64,000 nucleotides of DNA from Prionace glauca (lineage: Eukaryota > Chordata > Chondrichthyes > Carcharhiniformes > Carcharhinidae): the NCBI GenBank assembly GCA_037974335.1, contig CM075760.1, forward strand, positions 6,879,432 to 6,943,431, in the 5' to 3' direction. Position numbers and translations under genes: made by a program. Of this stretch, positions 1 through 10,985 are shown in pieces; within the stretch, counting starts at the first letter, position 1; the number at the start of each line of letters is the position of its first letter. The notes below the pieces were generated by a model. The model was given only the letters and a program-made list of their open reading frames with translations. It did no database searches and was not told where the DNA came from.

Positions 1-325
1 CACACACAAGATTACAGTCTCTTCCCGCTGTGAATGGTGTGATATTTATTCATGCCGTGTAACTGGTTAAAGCTCTTTAGTCAGTGCATTGGAACACACT
101 CACTCAAGTGTGTTGATGCTTTTTCACTCACGCTGACATTTCAAATCGACAGACTGAATGATCATTTCTCCTTCTGGATTCAAAGTCCAATGACATTGAG
201 GTCCCAAGGAAATGACTCTGTCACGTCTCGACATGATGTTTGAGATTTCGGCCTGTGATTCCTCTTTCAATATCCTGTAAAATGAGTTTCCAAAAGCCAT
301 CAGTGTCAGTGCAGGATAGAAATTC
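1..325 (-). other. 5' part of a C2H2 zinc-finger gene running off the left edge
   Basis: Read on the minus strand, 325-275 is the shared ZNF-family intron end (pyrimidine-rich, ending TTTTACAG). It is followed by an exon start (GATATTG) like that of the zinc-finger copy at 2665. Positions 150-1 match the pre-finger segments of the copies at 2.8 kb, 4.6 kb and 20.1 kb (the 'ttaaccagttaca' and 'catcacaccattcac' stretches). The fingers themselves would lie outside the window. I infer a minus-strand ZNF paralogue, possibly divergent from the 2.6-kb copy and sharing its promoter. No coding frame can be confirmed from this fragment. Confidence 0.6.
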
Positions 326-469
326 AGAACAGATAATTTCTATGGAACATTCTTTCCTCTCTCATTCCCCAAAAGCTGTAAATCTCCATCCTACACATTC
401 TCTCCCCATTCTCAGCAGGTCTGGTGGCATCTGTATGGAGAGAAAAGAACTGATGTTTCAGAGCTTTGA

Positions 470-605
470 CAAAGGGTCATCTAGACAAAAACATCAGCTC
501 TTTCCTCTCCTTTTGGATGCTGTCAGACCTGCTGAGATTTTCCAGCATTTTCTCTCTTGGTTTCAGATTCCAACATCCGCAGTAATTTGCTTTTATAAGG
601 CTGCA
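470..605 (-). repeat. dispersed repeat shared with 22.56 kb and 34.8 kb
   Basis: The stretch containing 'gatgctgtcagacctgctga' and 'catccgcagtaatttgcttt' recurs at 22560-22705 and in part at 34815-34885. It is an old interspersed repeat of unknown class. Confidence 0.55.
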
Positions 606-609
606 GATA

Positions 610-1250
610 CCTCCTCCCACATAACATGCGTGTGCCAGTGACATCACCACTTGTTCCCCTTATTTCTTTAGCATCCATGGTGCTCTCCGCAGTAAACACA
701 GAGGAGAAGTATTCATTAAAAATCTTACCCATCTCCTGTGGCTCCACACACAGATGGCCATACTGATTTTTAAGAGAATCTATTCTCTCTCTAGCCACCC
801 TTTTACTCTTAATATAGCTGTAGAACCTCGTAGAATTTTCTTTAATCTTACCTGCCAGACCCATATCATACCCTCTTTTTGTCCTCCTGATTTCCCTCTT
901 CAGTATTTTCTGACACTTTTTATAGTCAGAGTGATTCACTTGTCTCCGATTGCCTAAACCCAATGTATGCTTCCTTCTTTTACCTGCCCAGAGCCTCAAT
1001 GTCCCTTGAGTGCCAGAGATCCCTAAATTTCCCATTCTTTCCCTTCATCTTAACAGGAATATACTACCCCTGGACTCTTGATATCACACTTTTAAAACCT
1101 CCCATTTGCCAGTCATTCCTTTCCCTTCAAACAAACTCACCTGATCGACATCTGCTAGATCCTGCCTAATGCCCATAAAAGTGGCCCTGCTCCAGTTTAG
1201 GGCCTTGAGCTGTGGACCTGTCCTATCTTTTTCCAGAACTATTTTGAAAC
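610..1250 (-). mobile_element. CR1-type LINE, internal ORF2 fragment
   Basis: The minus-strand translation of about 1000-620 contains SYIKSKRVARERIDSLKNQ and FNEYFSSVFTAES. These match the linker between the endonuclease and reverse-transcriptase domains of CR1 ORF2; the same motif (KYIKRKRLARVNVGPL) occurs in the LINE at 25.7 kb. It is a decayed fragment with neither element end. Confidence 0.7.
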
Positions 1251-1296
1251 TATTGGTGCTCCCAGTCAGAGGAGAAAGAGAGGGAGTTCCACTGTC

Positions 1297-1443
1297 TGGA
1301 CTGTGGAAGGAAACCGGAACACCCGGAGGAAACCCACACAGACATGGGGAGAATGTAGAAACTCTGCACAGGCAGCGACCCAAGGCTGGAAATTGAACCC
1401 GGGTCCCTGGCACTGTTAGACAGCTGTGCTAACCACTGTGCCA
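1297..1443 (-). mobile_element. tRNA-derived SINE, 5' part
   Basis: On the minus strand it has the tRNA-like head (TGGCACAGTGGTTAGCAC, then a GGGTTCAATTCC-like B box) and the body with CTCCCACAGTCC-like sequence. The same family recurs throughout the window. The 3' tail is missing. Confidence 0.8.
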
Positions 1444-1510
1444 CATGTCAGTGCCATCACCCGACTCCACCCCAGTCTCACCTCATTTGGAACTCTCACC
1501 CATTCCATTG

Positions 1511-1606
1511 TTACGTCACACACTCGCCCATTCAGTTGTGACGTCACATTCATGCACCCGTTCTGTCCTGACGTCACACTCATTCACCCATTCCATTGTG
1601 ACGTCA
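1511..1606. promoter_or_regulatory. array of four CRE/ATF-like sites
   Basis: Perfect TGACGTCA octamers lie at 1539, 1569 and 1599, and a variant TTACGTCA at 1511, spaced 28, 30 and 30 bp apart within a loose tandem repeat (cccattc...). This is the binding consensus of the CREB/ATF family. The array lies just upstream of the GC-rich ZNF promoter and could serve transcripts in either direction. Confidence 0.6.
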
Positions 1607-1654
1607 GGGCTTTAGTCTCCATTCACAATCCCTGCCGGCCTCCCACATTCAGCC

Positions 1655-2060
1655 TCAATGGCGGCAGTCAGCCCGGGTCCAACACTACAACCTGCGGCTC
1701 CATTTGGTACAAACGGGGAGAACCGGAAAGTTCTTTTCCGGGGTTTGGGTCTGAATAACATGTTTACTAAGCCTCTCCACCCATCCGCAATGTTTATCTT
1801 TCCCCGCACGCTGACCTCTACCTCGCATCGATCTCGCTTCCAAGTTAAAACCGTCCGTCTTCCGTTATTACCCGCACTGCGCATGCTTCAGGTTCCCCCC
1901 CCGCCTCGTTCACTCCGATTGGTTGGAGGACCAACCGCTCCAGTTGTGTCCTCCAGCCACGCCCACTCTTCCTATTGGTCCGGAGCTGCCGTCAATCAGC
2001 CCCCGAGCATTGTGATGTGGAGCATGCGCAGTGTCATTGCTGTCCTTGGTGCTTGTTTGT
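1655..2060 (+). promoter_or_regulatory. GC-rich promoter of the ZNF copy at 2.6 kb
   Basis: This is a CpG-bearing stretch with two CCAAT-type boxes (ATTGG at 1918 and 1974), a GCCACGCCC Sp/KLF-like box, and NRF1-like half sites (gcgcatgc near 1878, gcatgcgcagtg near 2024). A near-parallel arrangement occurs at 35.3-35.45 kb, which supports a conserved family promoter. Activity from both strands is possible because a minus-strand ZNF lies to the left. Confidence 0.55.
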
Positions 2061-2616
2061 CCCGGAGAAGCGGAGTCAGCGTTAGGCGGTGGCTGGGAGG
2101 GTCTGGAAACACTTTGTGGATCCGCAAACCCTTCAGAATCATTGTCAGCTCCCTGGTTTGCAGCTGCAGGGCTTCTCCCTCCCTCCCTCCCGGGAACAGA
2201 CCCAGGTTAACGGCCCCATCCTGGCTCAGACACTGGAGGATGGTTCACATCAGAGGATGGGGGAGGGGGACAGTAAATAAGAGGTTACACTTTGGCCTCA
2301 AATCAATGAGGACTCTGATCTCTGGGAAGGAAGAAAACCCTGGGAGGTGGGCGGGGAGGAGTCACAAACACCCGCTGGAGGCCCCAACGTCCCCAATAAG
2401 ACCCATTGGTTTTATTGTCAGTCTGCAGACAGGAGCTGGAGAACTGAACCCAGACAGAGGAGAGGGAGGGAGGGAACTGAGAGTGGAGGAAAGAAATGGT
2501 GAGATAGATTTGGATTTCAGACCAGGGAGGGGGGAGAGTGTGTGGGACAGGAACTTAAAGATCTGGGGGAACAAGAGAGGAAAAAATGTTCCAGAGAAAC
2601 AAGAATTGTCTGTTTA

Positions 2617-2664
2617 CAATTTCTATCCTGGACTGACAGTGATGACTTTTCTAAACTTTTACAG
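2617..2664 (+). promoter_or_regulatory. conserved ZNF-family intron end and 3' splice site
   Basis: The sequence TTCTATCCTGGACTGACAGT, then a T-rich run ending TTTTACAG, is repeated with few changes at 18536, 18645 and 19876 (plus) and at 325-275 and 14553-14504 (minus). CTGAC fits a branch point, and the AG precedes an exon beginning GATATTGG. It is read as the intron end upstream of the finger exon. Confidence 0.65.
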
Positions 2665-4098
<1,434 letters not shown>

Positions 4099-4778
4099 CT
4101 GCATTGTTGGATTCTGTTATTTTTGCTGCTGTTAATCACATTTTAATACTGATAACCTGATAATATTTGGCTTGCTCCTGCTGATATTAACAAACTCTAT
4201 AACTGGCTGCCTCTTAAATATCTTGGTTATGTCACAGATTTTCGGGGTTGTAAAGTCCCTTTTTGAAAGCACCATCTGTGATGTTTTCCCTTGATTCAAG
4301 AACAGCATTTCCTGGAAGTTCACCTCCAATCTTCACCATCCTGACTTGAAAATATTTTTGAGCAGCCTTCACGGTCGCTGGCTCAAAATCCTAGAATTTC
4401 ATCCCAAATAGCACTGTTGGTGCACCTACACCCCAGGGACTGCAGCAGTTCAAGAAAGTAGCTCACCACCTCTACTCTTTCAAACCTGAATATCATCAGC
4501 CTTTGAATGTGAAAAGAAAAATATTTGTCTGTTCTGTCTGTGGGAAAAGATTTTAAACATCAGTGTGACTGGAAAAGCATCGAGACATATACACACACAC
4601 ACACACACACCTGAGTGACAATGTTCCAGTGAAGTGACTGTGAAAGAGCTTTAACCAGTTACAAAGCCTGAAGAAAAAACATACCATTCACAGTGGGGAG
4701 AAACCGTACACAGGTTCTGTGTGTGGACAAGTCTTCAACTGATTGTCCAAACTGGAGAGACACAAGGACACTGGCACC
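4099..4778 (+). other. inter-finger-exon DNA with duplicated ZNF leader
   Basis: No gene is seen in 4099-4480. From about 4485 to 4778 the DNA repeats the pre-finger region of the 2.7-kb copy (AATATCATCAGCCTTTGAAT, then TGTCTGTGGGAAAAGATTTT). A CA microsatellite lies at about 4587-4611. There is no second copy of the intron-end block or of the promoter, so this looks like a tandem duplication of the finger exon alone. Confidence 0.6.
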
Positions 4779-5654
4779 ATGGAGAAACCATGGAAATGTG
4801 GGGATTGTGGGAAAGGATACAGTTACCCTTCTGAACTGGAAATGCATCGACGCGCTCACACTGGGGAGAGGCCGTTCACCTGCTCCACCTGTGGGAAGGG
4901 ATTCACTCAGTCATCCAGCCTGCTGACACACCAGTACGTTCACACTGATCAGACACCTTTCAAATGTTCTGACTGTGAGAAAACATTTAAAAGCAAAAAG
5001 TATCTGCTGAGGCACCAACACATTCACAGTGAGGAGAAGCCATTCACCTGCCCCTTGTGTGGGAAGGGATTCACTGCTACATCCAACCTGCAGAAACACC
5101 AGCGAGTTCACACTGACAAGAGACCCTTTAAATGTCTAGACTGCGGGAAGTGCTTTAAAACCTCTGGTGAAGTGACGTGTCATCAACGTGTTCACACTGA
5201 CGAGAGACCATTCAGATGCTCTCACTGTGGGACTGGCTTCAGGCGATCATCTGAACTCACTGTACACCAGCGAATTCACACTGGAGAGAGACCATACCCC
5301 TGCTCTGTGTGTGGGAAGAACTTCATTCAGTCATACCACCTGCTGAAACACCAGCAAATTCATTCCGATATAAAACCTTTTAAATGTTTTGACTGTGAGC
5401 AGAGCTTTAAAAGCAGCAATGGTCTCATGATGCACCAACGAGTTCACACTGGGGAGAGACCATTCACTTGCTCTGTGTGTGGGAAGGGATTCACTCAGTC
5501 ATACAATCTGCTGAAACATCAGCAAATTCACTATAATATAAAACATTATGAATGTTTTGATTACGAGCAGAACATTAAAAACAGCAATAATCTAATGATA
5601 CCCCAGCAAGTTCACACCAGGGAGAGACCTCACCTGTTCCGAATGTGGGAATAG
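4779..5654 (+). CDS. C2H2 zinc-finger protein, nine intact fingers
   Basis: The product is a predicted nuclear, sequence-specific DNA-binding protein of about 291 residues, made of C2H2 fingers joined by TGERPF/TDERPF linkers. I start it at the ATG in a good Kozak context (caccATGG) giving [13 protein letters not shown]; the frame is open further upstream only to a TGA at 4740-4742 and has no earlier ATG. Fingers 1-9 keep both Cys and both His. The tenth (YECFDYEQ...MIPQQVH) has lost a Cys (to Tyr), the hydrophobic Phe and a His (to Pro). A 2-base loss near 5629 (CCATTCACC became CCTCACC) throws the eleventh finger out of frame and the protein ends at a TAG. No KRAB, SCAN or BTB domain is seen. 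With no promoter or intron end of its own, it may be expressed from the 1.7-kb promoter or not at all. Confidence 0.7.
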   Translation: MEKPWKCGDCGKGYSYPSELEMHRRAHTGERPFTCSTCGKGFTQSSSLLTHQYVHTDQTPFKCSDCEKTFKSKKYLLRHQHIHSEEKPFTCPLCGKGFTATSNLQKHQRVHTDKRPFKCLDCGKCFKTSGEVTCHQRVHTDERPFRCSHCGTGFRRSSELTVHQRIHTGERPYPCSVCGKNFIQSYHLLKHQQIHSDIKPFKCFDCEQSFKSSNGLMMHQRVHTGERPFTCSVCGKGFTQSYNLLKHQQIHYNIKHYECFDYEQNIKNSNNLMIPQQVHTRERPHLFRMWE

Positions 5655-6378
5655 ATTCACTGACTTACAGCAAATGCTGAGACACCAGCAACTTCACGAG
5701 TGTCTGCAGGAGTTGGATTCAGCTGTTTTTGCTGCTGTTAATCCCATTGAGGACTGAACGTGTGGGTTAATCTGAGGTGTGTAAGAAATCTGCCCCAGCC
5801 ACTCTCTTCCATGGTTCAGTAGCCCTGGATGCAGAACAGAAGCTTCTTTACAACTGTGTTTAGAGTCAGGAAGAACAACGGTGAATGTTAGAAACTGTAA
5901 GATTTTATTTCTGGGAGTCAGAGATTACCTAAAAAGGCGGTCAGTGTCATTGGTGATTTTAAATCACTGTTTTCAGAAACAACAGTTTAGGTATGGTACG
6001 TCAGTTAAATAGGCAGAAAAGACAGATGACCCATAACAAGTGAGAATGGTTTTCTGGATCGGGGGGAAGCTGAACTCTGCGTTGGAGGTGACAGTCTCCT
6101 CAGAATGGTTTACTGGTCTCCGATCAGACACTCGGACGGTTGAAGTTGATCTCTGCAGCTGGAGGTGACGGTCTCCAGATCTCATTCCTCTAGATCCAGT
6201 TAATTTTGTTTAACTTTCACTCAGAGAGTTAGTTAACATCCGGGTCATCAGATCCAACCTTATCCAGTTTAGAAATGTCTTGTTTCAGGATTTGTGACAG
6301 AGACATGTCCTGGGTAGAGAGAACAGACCTATCCTGTGTTTGTTACCCGGTAAACTGTGTGGAAGCTTTCTTCATAAG
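5655..6378 (+). other. former last finger and 3' flank of the ZNF gene
   Basis: The first ~45 bases still encode, in another frame, the end of a finger (RHQQLHE), followed by a tail shared with other family members (GCTGTTTTTGCTGCTGTTAA). The rest has no feature I recognise. Confidence 0.5.
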
Positions 6379-6518
6379 ATGTGGAGATGCTGGAGTTGGA
6401 CTGGGGTGGACACAGTAAGAAGTCTCACACCTGATGAAGGAGCATCACTCCGAAAGCTCGTGATTCCAAATAAACCTGTTGGACTTTGACCTGGTGTTGT
6501 GAGACTTTGTACTGTTCT
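6379..6518. repeat. foldback repeat, short copy
   Basis: It begins GATGTGGAGATGCTGGAGTT and ends CTGGTGTTGTGAGACTTTGT. The two ends are partly complementary (CACAGTAAGAAGTCTCACA against TGTGAGACTTTGTACTG). It is the same family as at 34.56, 35.84 and 37.63 kb, and is probably a non-autonomous DNA element with inverted ends. Confidence 0.6.
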
Positions 6519-6904
6519 TCATAAGAGAGCAAGACTTTTCTGTTAATATTTAATAAACTTCTAGAAATTTTATGAAGATTCGATGGGGATTTCAATCAAA
6601 ACATGCAGTCAAATCAGAAATTGGTGTAAAACTGTTCCTGACTGTAAGTGACGCTTCCAGTCTGAAAATGTCTTTGATCTGAAGTTTCCAAGTGTTTATG
6701 TGACATTCCTGAGTTTTCTGATGTAAGGCAGTGACAACAACTGGTATTTACTGTTAACAGATTAAAATATATGCTGCACAGGAGCTGAAAGGTAAGGAGA
6801 GGGAAGATGGAGAAATTGTAATTCACCAAAGGTGTACACATGGTGTTTGTCAAGATTTCCTTTTTAACTAACAATAAATTCAATGTACTGTTTGGGAGCA
6901 GGTC

Positions 6905-6965
6905 CAGCATTAGGATTAGGGTGAGGTATTAGTTAGGGTGAGGTGTTAGTTAGGGTTAGGATTCA
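6905..6965 (+). repeat. degenerate TTAGGG-like interstitial repeat
   Basis: Several GTTAGGGT/ATTAGGGT units lie in about 55 bp. They resemble vertebrate telomere repeats but are imperfect and few; a chance minisatellite is equally possible. Confidence 0.4.
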
Positions 6966-7091
6966 GGGTGGAGGTTGGGATCTTGGTTTTGGTGCTGAGA
7001 ATGCAGACAGAAATTGGGATCCTGCTGTATTTATGCGTGGAGTTCCAAGGATGGTGGAACCAGGAGTAAAAATGGAAAAAAGGTTCCAGTA

Positions 7092-7402
7092 CGGCCGTGG
7101 TGGCACAGTGGTTAGTACTGCTGCCTCTCAGCGCCAAGGACCCGGGTTCATTTCCAGCCTTGGGTAACAGTGTGGAGTTTGCACTTTCTTCCTGTGTTTA
7201 CGTGGATTTCCTTCGGGTGTTCCAGTTTCCTCCCACAGTCCAAAGATGCATGGGTTAGGTTGATTGGCCATGATAAATTGCCCCTTTTCATCAGGGAGGA
7301 TTGGCATGTGAGGTTATGGGAAAAGGGCCCGGGGGGGATTGTTGTCAGTGCAGGATCAATGGGCTGAATGGCCTCCTTCTACAGTGTAGGGATTCTATTA
7401 TA
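7092..7402 (+). mobile_element. tRNA-derived SINE, nearly full length
   Basis: The tRNA head (GTGGCACAGTGGTTAGTACT), B-box region (GGGTTCATTTCC), body (CTCCCACAGTCCAAAGATGC) and CR1-like tail (TGTAGGGATTCTATTA) are all present. Confidence 0.85.
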
Positions 7403-7609
7403 CAGTTTTATCTTGTCTGTTTCAGTGCCAGATTCTTGTTTCATCTGTTTACATGTCCTACAATTTCATTGTTTAGAGCTGTTTTTCTCAGTCCCAGATG
7501 TGGCATTCAAATTTTGGCTTCAACTATTAAATAAATTGGTTCACTGTTTCTGTGTGTGTGTGTGTCTTTCTGAATATCAGATTATGTGTCAGTGTATTTG
7601 TGTGTGAAC

Positions 7610-8590
7610 AAAGCAAAGAAAATTACAGCACAGGAACAGGCCCTTCGGCCCTCCAAGTCTGCACCGACCATGCTGTCCAACTGAACTAAAGCCCCATACC
7701 CTTCTGGGGACCATATCCCTCTATTCCCACCTTATTCATGTATTTGTCAAGACACCCCTTAAAAGTCGCTATCACATCTGCTTCCACGACCTCCCCTGGC
7801 AACAAGTTCCAGGCACTCACCATCCTCTGTCTAAAAAAACTTGCCTTGTACATCTCCTTTAAACCTTGCCCCTCTTAAACCTATGCCCCCAGGTAATTGA
7901 CTCTTCCACATTGGGAAAAAGTTCCTGACTATCCACTCTGTCCAAGCCTCTCATAAGCTTGTAGACTTCTGTCAGGTCGCCCCCTCAACCTCCATCGTTC
8001 CAAGTGAGAAGAAACCAAGTTTCTCCAACCTCTCCTCATAGTTAATGCCCTCCATGTCAGGCAACATCCTGGTCAATCTTTTCTGTACCCTCTCCAAAGC
8101 CTCCACATCCTTCTGATGGTGTGGCAACCAGAATTGAACATTATATCCAAGTGCGGCCTAACTAAGGTTCTATAAATCTGCAAAATGACTTGCCAATTTT
8201 TAAACTGGCCGGTGAAGGCATGCATGCCATATGCCATCTTGACTACCTTCTCCACCTGTGTTGCCAATTTCAGTGACCTGTGTACCTGTACACCCAGATC
8301 CCTCTGCCTATCAATACTCTTAAGGCATCTGCCAGTTACTGTATGTTTCCTATCTGGATTAAATCTTCCAAAATGCATTCCTCACATTTGTCCGGATTAA
8401 ATTCCATTTGCCGTTTCTCCGCCCAAGTCTCCGATCGATCTGTTTCCTGCTGTATCCTCTGATAGTGCTCATTGCTATCCGCAAATTCATCGACCTTTAT
8501 GTCGTTCACAAACTTACGAATAAAACCAGTTACATTTTGCTCCAAACCATTTATATATATTACAAACAGAATCATTATATATATTATAAA
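7610..8590 (-). mobile_element. CR1-type LINE, 5'-truncated and decayed
   Basis: The minus strand encodes pieces of the ORF2 C-terminal half: MEFNPDKCEE, RQRDLGVQVHRSLK, KVVKMAYGMHAF and YRTLVRPHLD, with frameshifts between them. The 3' UTR near 7630 contains AACAGGCCCTTCGGCCCTCC. It is the same subfamily as 13.2 kb and 16.9 kb. Confidence 0.8.
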
Positions 8591-8820
8591 CAATTGTGTG
8601 TCAGTATGTGAGTCTGTCGGTGTGGGGTGTCTGTCTCTCTCTCTCTGTCTGTGTTGGTTTGAAGAACCCTATGCTAACTGCTGCCTGTTGTTTCCTTGTG
8701 TTAGTTTAATCACTGCAGTGTCTGAGAAATCAACTTCATTTTTATCTGATGTGGCTTTAAGTGTAACAGTTTTTTAAAAAATTCTTCCATTTCTACCTCG
8801 GTGTGGGTCGAAACTCCCCA
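8591..8820. other. no recognised feature; CT-rich patch
   Basis: A short CT/GT simple repeat lies near 8632-8650. Nothing else is identified. Confidence 0.3.
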
Positions 8821-8823
8821 CGT

Positions 8824-9760
8824 ACGAACATAGGTGCAGGAGTAAGCCATTCAGCCCCTCGAGCCTGTTCCACCCCATTAAATGAGATCATGGCTGTTCA
8901 GTGGCCTACCTCCATATACCTGCCTTTGGCCCATATCCCTTAATACCTTTGCTTAACAAAATATGTGTCTATCTCAAGATTTAAAGGTGGCAACTAATTT
9001 AGCATCAACTGCCTTTTGTAGAAGAGATTTCCAAACCTCTACCATCCTTTCTGAGTAGAAGTGCTTCCTAATATCCTTCCCGAAAGGTCTAACCCTAATT
9101 GACTGCCTCCTGGATCTAGAATCTCTCACCAGTGGAAATAGTTTATCTTCATCCACCCTGCCTTTTCCTGTCTGTATCTTGAATACTTTGATCAGATCAG
9201 CCCTTACCCTTCTAAATACTGAAGAATACAGGTCTAATTTGTGTAATCTCTCCTCATAGGCTTGGCTGCCTCACAGTGCCAGGGCCTCAGGTTTGATTCC
9301 CAGTTTGGGTCACTGTGGAATTTGCCCATGTCTTCCCATGTCTACATTGGTTTCCTTTGGGTGCTCTGGTTTCCTCCCACAGTCCAAAGAAGTGAGGGTT
9401 CGGTGGATTGGCCACATTAAATTACCCCTTAGTTTTGGGGGAACAAACTGGGATAAATGCATTGGGTTATGGGAATAGGGCCTGGGTGGGATTGTAATCG
9501 ATGCAGACTCAATGGGTTGACTAGCCTCTTCCTGTACTGTAGGATTCTATGATGTGTGGTACCCAGATCTGCTCACAGTACTGCAAGTGGGGTCTAACCC
9601 AGTGTTTTGTGTAGCTGCAGGAAAACTTCTCTGTCCTTATACTCCAGTCCTCTCAATGTAAAGGCCAGCTTTCCTTAACCTTTTTGATTATTTTCTCAGT
9701 CTGAACCTCCAAGTCTCTTTGGACATCCATTGCATTGAACTTCATACCATCTAGAAAGTA
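8824..9760 (-). mobile_element. old LINE 3' end interrupted by a SINE
   Basis: The minus-strand translation includes LFPLVRDSRSRRQSIRVRPF and FYSERMVEVWKSL, the conserved C-terminal tail of CR1 ORF2. The 3' end (AACATAGGTGCAGGAGTAAG) is at 8824. The LINE resumes after the SINE (TACTGCAAGTGGGGTCTAAC at about 9580). Confidence 0.75.
9256..9553 (+). mobile_element. tRNA-derived SINE nested in a LINE
   Basis: The head is degraded (GGCTGCCTCACAGTGCCAGG). The body contains TTTCCTCCCACAGTCCAAAG and the tail CTGTACTGTAGGATTCTATG. It interrupts the minus-strand LINE, so it is younger than that copy. Confidence 0.8.
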
Positions 9761-9844
9761 CTCTGATCTATCCACTACCAGGGAGAGTGAGTTGATGTTT
9801 TCAGACATTCTGTAGGATTCCCTCCCACAGTCTGATTGGATGTG

Positions 9845-10300
9845 TCTGTCTGGCGCCTTTTTTCCAGGCACTGTCCGTGTTTGGGTGTTGGTGTATTTTC
9901 AGGAGCAGCTGGCACTTCCTTGGCTGTTGTCCTCTCAGATATTCCATCTGTTTTTAGTTAATGTGTCTGGAATCTTTGAGCTTTTCCAGGCTGTGTCCAA
10001 TTATCCTTCCTGTCTCTGGTATATGGGCCTAGATAGCTTGGTGTCATTATACACATTGTTTGATTATCTATCTGCCTCCAACGAGTATTGTTGTCTGTCC
10101 ATAATGATGGTGTTGCTGTCCTTGTCTTCTGGTTTTATGATCATGTCAACACTGGACCTCAGCTCCCTGATGGTCTCTTTTTCTCTCAGGGTAACATTCT
10201 GTTTGTCTCTTGTGTTTCTGTGCTGTGGCAGGGCAGAAACTGGATTGGAGGGATTCAGCCAAGGCGTTCTGAGAAGGATGGGCACGGATTTTGGAGGTGA
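9845..10300 (-). mobile_element. Penelope-like retroelement fragment
   Basis: The minus-strand translation reads VDMIIKPEDKDSNTIIMDRQ, then SLEADRQIDNQTMYNDTK. This matches the N-terminal reverse-transcriptase region of Penelope-like elements, whose family motif is IVIKPADKGG...VVMD...Y..EA.RQL.D...Y. Only about 150 codons remain and they are broken. No GIY-YIG endonuclease is seen here. The call rests on motif memory, not on a search. Confidence 0.6.
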
Positions 10301-10980
10301 CAGCATGTTCAGGGAGTTTGGAAAGAGAGGCTGGAGATGGGGGAGTAGATGGTAAGGATGGTGGGGTCAAGGGTTTGTTTGTTGAGAAGGGAGTGTTGAT
10401 GGCAAATTTGAAGGACAGACTCAGAACCTGAAGCGAGAGATATGTTGACAATGTCTGAAGAATCAGGAGCGTTGGATATCAGTAGTTTAGTGGGAGATTG
10501 AATGGGAATAGAGCCAATGAACCAGGAGGTGGGGCTCATGGACAAGATGTATCCTGAGAGGACATGAGGGGAGAAGGGAGAGAAAGTAAAGAAATGTGGG
10601 TTCAGGACTCGGGAAAGGATGAAATTTACAGACGGTTTCGCCCGGATGAGAGAGGGAAGGGAGGGAAACAGCAGAGGCAGCTGATCAGATTGTCTCCATC
10701 TTCGTGACAAAGAAACTCCATGAGCTCCTCACACTTGTTGTTGGAGGTGAGGATGGAGGGAATACAGGAGAGAGAGACAGCCCAAAATGTGTGTTTGAGA
10801 TATTAAAAAAAAGTCAACACAGTGTGTGAGTTTGACGCAAAGCTGATTTATTTGACTTTTAATGAGAATATTAGCCCCTAAAGTGGCTGAGGTTTATTAC
10901 CAGTGTAAACAGACCTGAATGAAGATGGTTCAGTCCTGAATGTGAGTAACAGCAACATCCAATCACTATCGTTACTTGTG
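10301..10980. other. A/G-rich DNA without recognised genes
   Basis: This stretch is purine-rich on the plus strand (ggagatgggggag, gagagggaagggaggg). The reading frames look incidental. The 3' flank of the minus-strand ZNF copy lies at 10.82-10.98 kb, where TGTTACTCACATTCAGGACT-like family sequence is visible on the minus strand. Confidence 0.35.
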
Positions 10981-10985
10981 AACTC

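Noticed and set aside
6905-6965. A true interstitial telomere
   Set aside because: Only a few imperfect TTAGGG units; listed as degenerate repeat only.
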